From JBFEYJ01 sp041546305 (GTDB lineage Bacteria; Pseudomonadota; Gammaproteobacteria; Thiohalomonadales; Thiohalomonadaceae): a stretch of 15,675 bases of DNA. Below the pieces are notes generated by a model. That model saw only the letters and a list, made by a program, of their open reading frames with translations, had not been told where the DNA came from and did no database searches. Positions within the stretch are counted from its first letter, which is position 1. The number at the start of each line of letters is the position of its first letter. The position numbers and the translations under genes were made by a program. Shown here piece after piece: positions 13,274 to 15,675 of this stretch. The DNA lies in contig JBFEWO010000059.1 of assembly GCA_041546305.1 (NCBI GenBank), forward strand, positions 1 to 15,675, in the 5' to 3' direction.

Positions 13274-13522
13274 CTATCGGCTAAAGTCCGTTGGCTTTTC
13301 CAATTCAAAGATCGCTTCAGAGAAAGACTCCAGGCGTTGTTCCAGGATGGTCTGGGCATCATACAGGCCGCGATTGTAGAAATAATTGCCGACCTCATCG
13401 GCAAAGAAGTCCAGCAGAAACTGCGCATCAAAACTGCCGATCTCCTGTTGCAGTTCCTCCTTGAAGTACATCTGGATCTTCCTGACGATGATTGCCTTTT
13501 CTTCTTTCGAAAACTCTATCAT
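13274..13522 (-). CDS. DUF2164 family protein
   Basis: An 82-residue soluble protein starting MIEFSKEEKAIIVRKIQMYF, with QEIGSFDAQFLLDFFADEVGNYFYNRGLYDAQ (about 26-57) matching the DUF2164 pattern. It is mostly alpha-helical by composition, acidic, and has no Cys. Function unknown. The start at 13522 forms an ATGA overlap with the TGA of the DUF1697 gene, and AGGAGGT lies upstream inside that gene. This fixes the start, discards a longer in-frame form from 13561, and implies translational coupling. Confidence 0.85.
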   Translation of the reverse strand: MIEFSKEEKAIIVRKIQMYFKEELQQEIGSFDAQFLLDFFADEVGNYFYNRGLYDAQTILEQRLESFSEAIFELEKPTDFSR

Positions 13523-14067
13523 CTTCCCGCGACCTCCTTTGCCATATCCCTGAGTGTACACACGGTTTTCCAGTTGCGGTCCGTCATCGGCACCCCGAGC
13601 ACCCTCTCGGCACTGGCCGCCAGCTTCGATTTACCGACGCCCATGGGCGCATAGAGATAAAACACCTTCCCCTTCAACTGAAATTGCTCACCGTTACAGC
13701 TGAGTCTTTCAAGCGCCATCAGATCCGGATCTATCGGCAGTGAGGCCAGGAACCGCACATGCAGTGCCTTGTGGTCCGATGCAGCGTCAGGGAAGGGATT
13801 TTCTGCAATCGCCTTTTCGACCTCTTCGGGTGTCAATAACAGTACCGTGGGTTCGAATCCGCGCTCCTTACTGACCGCCTCACGGATCCTGTCAGACAAA
13901 ACCAACGCGTTATTTTCCTGACAGGTAAACACCGCATTGCCGCTTTGAATGTAGGTCCTGACATTTTCACAGCCAACTTCGCCCAGAATGCTTGCCAGCG
14001 CCTTCATTGGCAATGCGTTCTTGCCGCCGACATTAATCGCCCTGAAGAGCGCGACATACGTTGTCAC
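13519..14067 (-). CDS. DUF1697 family protein
   Basis: A 182-residue soluble protein opening MTTYVALFRAINVGGKNALPM, the signature start of DUF1697. Further family stretches are YIQSGNAVF (about 39-47) and the C-terminal NWKTVCTLRDMA (about 164-175). The family is widespread and uncharacterised. The start codon is GTG at 14067; AGGTGA lies upstream at a slightly long distance, and no in-frame ATG precedes it. It overlaps DUF2164 by four bases at its end and is 39 bases after the PAP2 gene, so it probably belongs to the same transcript. Confidence 0.87.
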   Translation of the reverse strand: MTTYVALFRAINVGGKNALPMKALASILGEVGCENVRTYIQSGNAVFTCQENNALVLSDRIREAVSKERGFEPTVLLLTPEEVEKAIAENPFPDAASDHKALHVRFLASLPIDPDLMALERLSCNGEQFQLKGKVFYLYAPMGVGKSKLAASAERVLGVPMTDRNWKTVCTLRDMAKEVAGR

Positions 14068-14106
14068 CTGGATTTCTCACCTAAGCATCAATGTGCATTG
14101 TTCTTC

Positions 14107-14640
14107 CTACCAATCCATGCGCATGGAGATACCGTAACTGTCCTTTTCCGCATAAGGGCTCAGGGTTACACCCTGGTAAGGCTCAACAAAATAGTAACTG
14201 CTCGCAATGCCGATCGCGGCACCGGCAAGCACATCCTCGACATAATGGTTATCGGACTCGACCCGGCTATAACCGACGAAGGATGCCGCCAGATAGGCAG
14301 GCAGGCTGTAGCGCCAGCCATATCGCCGCTGTATAAACGAGGCCCCCTGAAACGCGGCCGAGGTATGTCCCGACGGGAAGGAATGGTCCGAACCATTGGG
14401 CCGTTTTTTATCCACCGAGTATTTCAGGCCGTAGGTGACAGCGACCGTCGCGGCAAACGATTGATAAAACTGCATGCGACCTTGCTCATCGTCCATGTAA
14501 AAGGTTGCACCGTAGGCAATCCCCGGGACAAGGAGCTGCAACACATCGCCGGCCTTTTCAATATTGTCTGAAGCCAGTACCGGGTGAGAAAGGAGAAGAC
14601 ATCCACAAAGGATGCCGCGCAAAGAGGTCGTGATCCGCAT
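14107..14640 (-). CDS. Exported PAP2-family phosphatase
   Basis: A 177-residue protein with a signal peptide (cleavage near LAS-DN, residue 24). It has all three PAP2 phosphatase motifs: K73-x6-R80-P81, P89-S90-G91-H92, and S125-R126-x5-H132-x3-D136. The catalytic histidine (132) and phosphate-binding residues are intact, so it should be an active lipid- or acid-phosphatase facing the periplasm. The short C-terminal tail after the last helix ends in Trp. Possible substrates are undecaprenyl pyrophosphate or lipid A phosphates, not decidable here. The ATG at 14640 lacks a strong ribosome site. It lies between the CAP lipoprotein and DUF1697 on the same strand. Confidence 0.9.
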   Translation of the reverse strand: MRITTSLRGILCGCLLLSHPVLASDNIEKAGDVLQLLVPGIAYGATFYMDDEQGRMQFYQSFAATVAVTYGLKYSVDKKRPNGSDHSFPSGHTSAAFQGASFIQRRYGWRYSLPAYLAASFVGYSRVESDNHYVEDVLAGAAIGIASSYYFVEPYQGVTLSPYAEKDSYGISMRMDW

Positions 14641-14680
14641 TTACCGATTCTTTATTATTTTTTGCCAGGGGAGATGAATC

Positions 14681-14709
14681 CAGCCTTGGAGCAGATGGAT
14701 CCAAGGCTG
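14681..14709 (-). terminator. Ten-base hairpin between the CAP lipoprotein and PAP2 genes
   Basis: CAGCCTTGGA (14681-14690) and TCCAAGGCTG (14700-14709) pair perfectly around nine bases. It lies about 110 bases after the CAP gene stop on the minus strand. No U-tract follows in either direction, so termination is uncertain; it may only separate the two transcripts or protect a 3' end. Confidence 0.42.
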
Positions 14710-14818
14710 ACACAGGCGACAAGTCTATCGTAAATCGGGGAGGCCCACTAACCCCACAGGAGAATCGGTCAGCAAAAGGGATTGCCTGCAGCGCCGACGA
14801 AACCGTCTGCTGTCGGAC

Positions 14819-15502
14819 TCACTGCGCCGCATAGATCGCAGAGCACATGTGGCCATATTCCCGGTGGTAACCACAGGCCACGCCGACATGGGTCAGCTGG
14901 CGCTTGAGGAGGTTTTTCCGATGCCCACGCCCCTTGACCCCATCATCGATGAACAGCTGCGCCACAACATCCTTGCCGTTGTTGTAACCGTAGGCGAGAT
15001 TCTCCGCCGCCGTTGAGAACCGGTTTTGCCCTATCACGCTCGACACCCTTTCGGAGAAGCTCCGTCCCGTGCTGCTCTCATGGCTCACCATCCCTTTGGC
15101 CCCGGTGTCATCCACGTGCTTGCGGGCAAGCTCGGACAGCGCATCGGACCACTGAAGCCTTTGCATCGGTTGTTGCTGGCTAAGCACATTGACGGCCTCG
15201 TTCACCACACTTACCCCTTCATCGGTGATAATCCTCACCTCACTCCCCGGCGGCTGATACACCTTGCCGGAGAAGCTCTGGCGAATCTCCTTCAGGATAC
15301 GCACATACGCCGCCGGCTCGGTACGCAACCGGTTGGTCTCGCTAAACACCTCCCGTGCCAGACGATCGTATTGCGCTGGGTTCGCGGAGGGTTTGACCGC
15401 AACGGAAGTGGTGCCGCAGCCTGACAGCCACGCAAGGCACAGCGTGATGAGACTGTAGCGAGTGAATTTGAGGAGGTTTCCAGGTTTTTCTCCAGAACGC
15501 AT
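14819..15502 (-). CDS. CAP/SCP-domain lipoprotein
   Basis: A 227-residue protein from the ATG at 15502 (a GTG at 15511 would add three residues; neither has a clear ribosome site). The N-terminus has a lipoprotein signal with lipobox L-S-G-C (Cys29 from this start), so it is probably anchored in the outer or inner membrane. The CAP domain follows from about residue 45: ETNRLRTEPAAYV, then SHESSTGRSFSERV with the conserved His and Glu, AAENLAYGYN with the second Glu, and KGRGHRKNLL with the second His. These four residues form the CAP cavity. Two Cys near the end (CGYHREYGHMC) may form a disulfide. Bacterial CAP proteins are periplasmic or surface proteins whose activity is mostly unknown. Confidence 0.88.
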   Translation of the reverse strand: MRSGEKPGNLLKFTRYSLITLCLAWLSGCGTTSVAVKPSANPAQYDRLAREVFSETNRLRTEPAAYVRILKEIRQSFSGKVYQPPGSEVRIITDEGVSVVNEAVNVLSQQQPMQRLQWSDALSELARKHVDDTGAKGMVSHESSTGRSFSERVSSVIGQNRFSTAAENLAYGYNNGKDVVAQLFIDDGVKGRGHRKNLLKRQLTHVGVACGYHREYGHMCSAIYAAQ

Positions 15503-15675
15503 GACAACCACTTGGTGGGAAGTGAACAGGTCGAGTCATTTTCCCGCGAAACCGTGGTTAAAGGTCGTGAAGCAGTCCTCAGATCATGACGGCAAGCTGG
15601 GAGCAGGCATTACCAGTAGAGGAAGCCGATGGCACCAGAATGAGGTAAGCACAGAGGCCTGAGAACAGTAGTATC

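Noticed and set aside
15512..15675. End of a further minus-strand gene at the right edge
   Set aside because: Short open frames exist, but none shows a recognisable C-terminus, and the flanking sequence gives no ribosome or domain evidence.

Overview
The window looks like chromosomal DNA of a free-living gammaproteobacterium, possibly a Chromatiales/Thiotrichales-type lineage. The evidence is moderately high GC, an LbtU-type siderophore porin, good Fur boxes, an E. coli-like OxyR with C199/C208, and short palindromic intergenic repeats. The taxonomic call is inference. No phage, insertion sequence, CRISPR array, tRNA or rRNA was seen.

Layout. (1) 1-1138: the N-terminal part of an FHA-domain class III nucleotide cyclase (minus strand, running off the left edge), divergent from a small solitary Cas2-fold protein of the SinR family. 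(2) 1462-7180, iron acquisition: an LbtU-family outer-membrane porin behind a sigma70 promoter that overlaps a perfect palindromic Fur box. It has a leader of about 280 nt that contains a well-initiated 27-codon ORF. A convergent minus-strand fbpA-fbpB-fbpC set (periplasmic Fe(III)-binding protein, fused permease, ATPase) is read from its own promoter with an embedded Fur box. (3) 7235-11211, peroxide and iron stress: rubrerythrin, a GlpC/HdrD-like two-[4Fe-4S] CCG protein, a DUF3501 protein, an encapsulated-ferritin-like (EncFtn) protein without a visible encapsulin-targeting tail, and OxyR, all co-oriented. A 14/16 match to the OxyR tetrad motif lies upstream of rubrerythrin. (4) 11320-12622, minus strand: a duplicated four-cysteine exported peptide, a PQ-loop-like membrane protein and an antibiotic-biosynthesis-monooxygenase-fold protein; the last two are one base apart. 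(5) 12800-13228: a lone NUDIX hydrolase. (6) 13274-15502, minus strand: CAP-domain lipoprotein, periplasmic PAP2 phosphatase, DUF1697 and DUF2164; the last pair overlaps by ATGA.

How it works together. The centre reads as a two-sided iron and oxidative-stress switch. Fur would repress iron import through the porin and FbpABC. The intergenic region at 7110-7360 holds a Fur site for import on one side and an OxyR site for the rubrerythrin operon on the other. The rubrerythrin, Fe-S protein and DUF3501 genes form a recurrent but poorly characterised set. Here they are joined by a ferroxidase-type EncFtn and by the oxyR gene itself, which suggests peroxide reduction coupled to Fe(II) removal.

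A family of short palindromic repeats (core related to GTCGGATTAnnnTAATCCGAC) is scattered in the gaps of the iron and peroxide operons. One half-copy supplies the fbpB stop codon.
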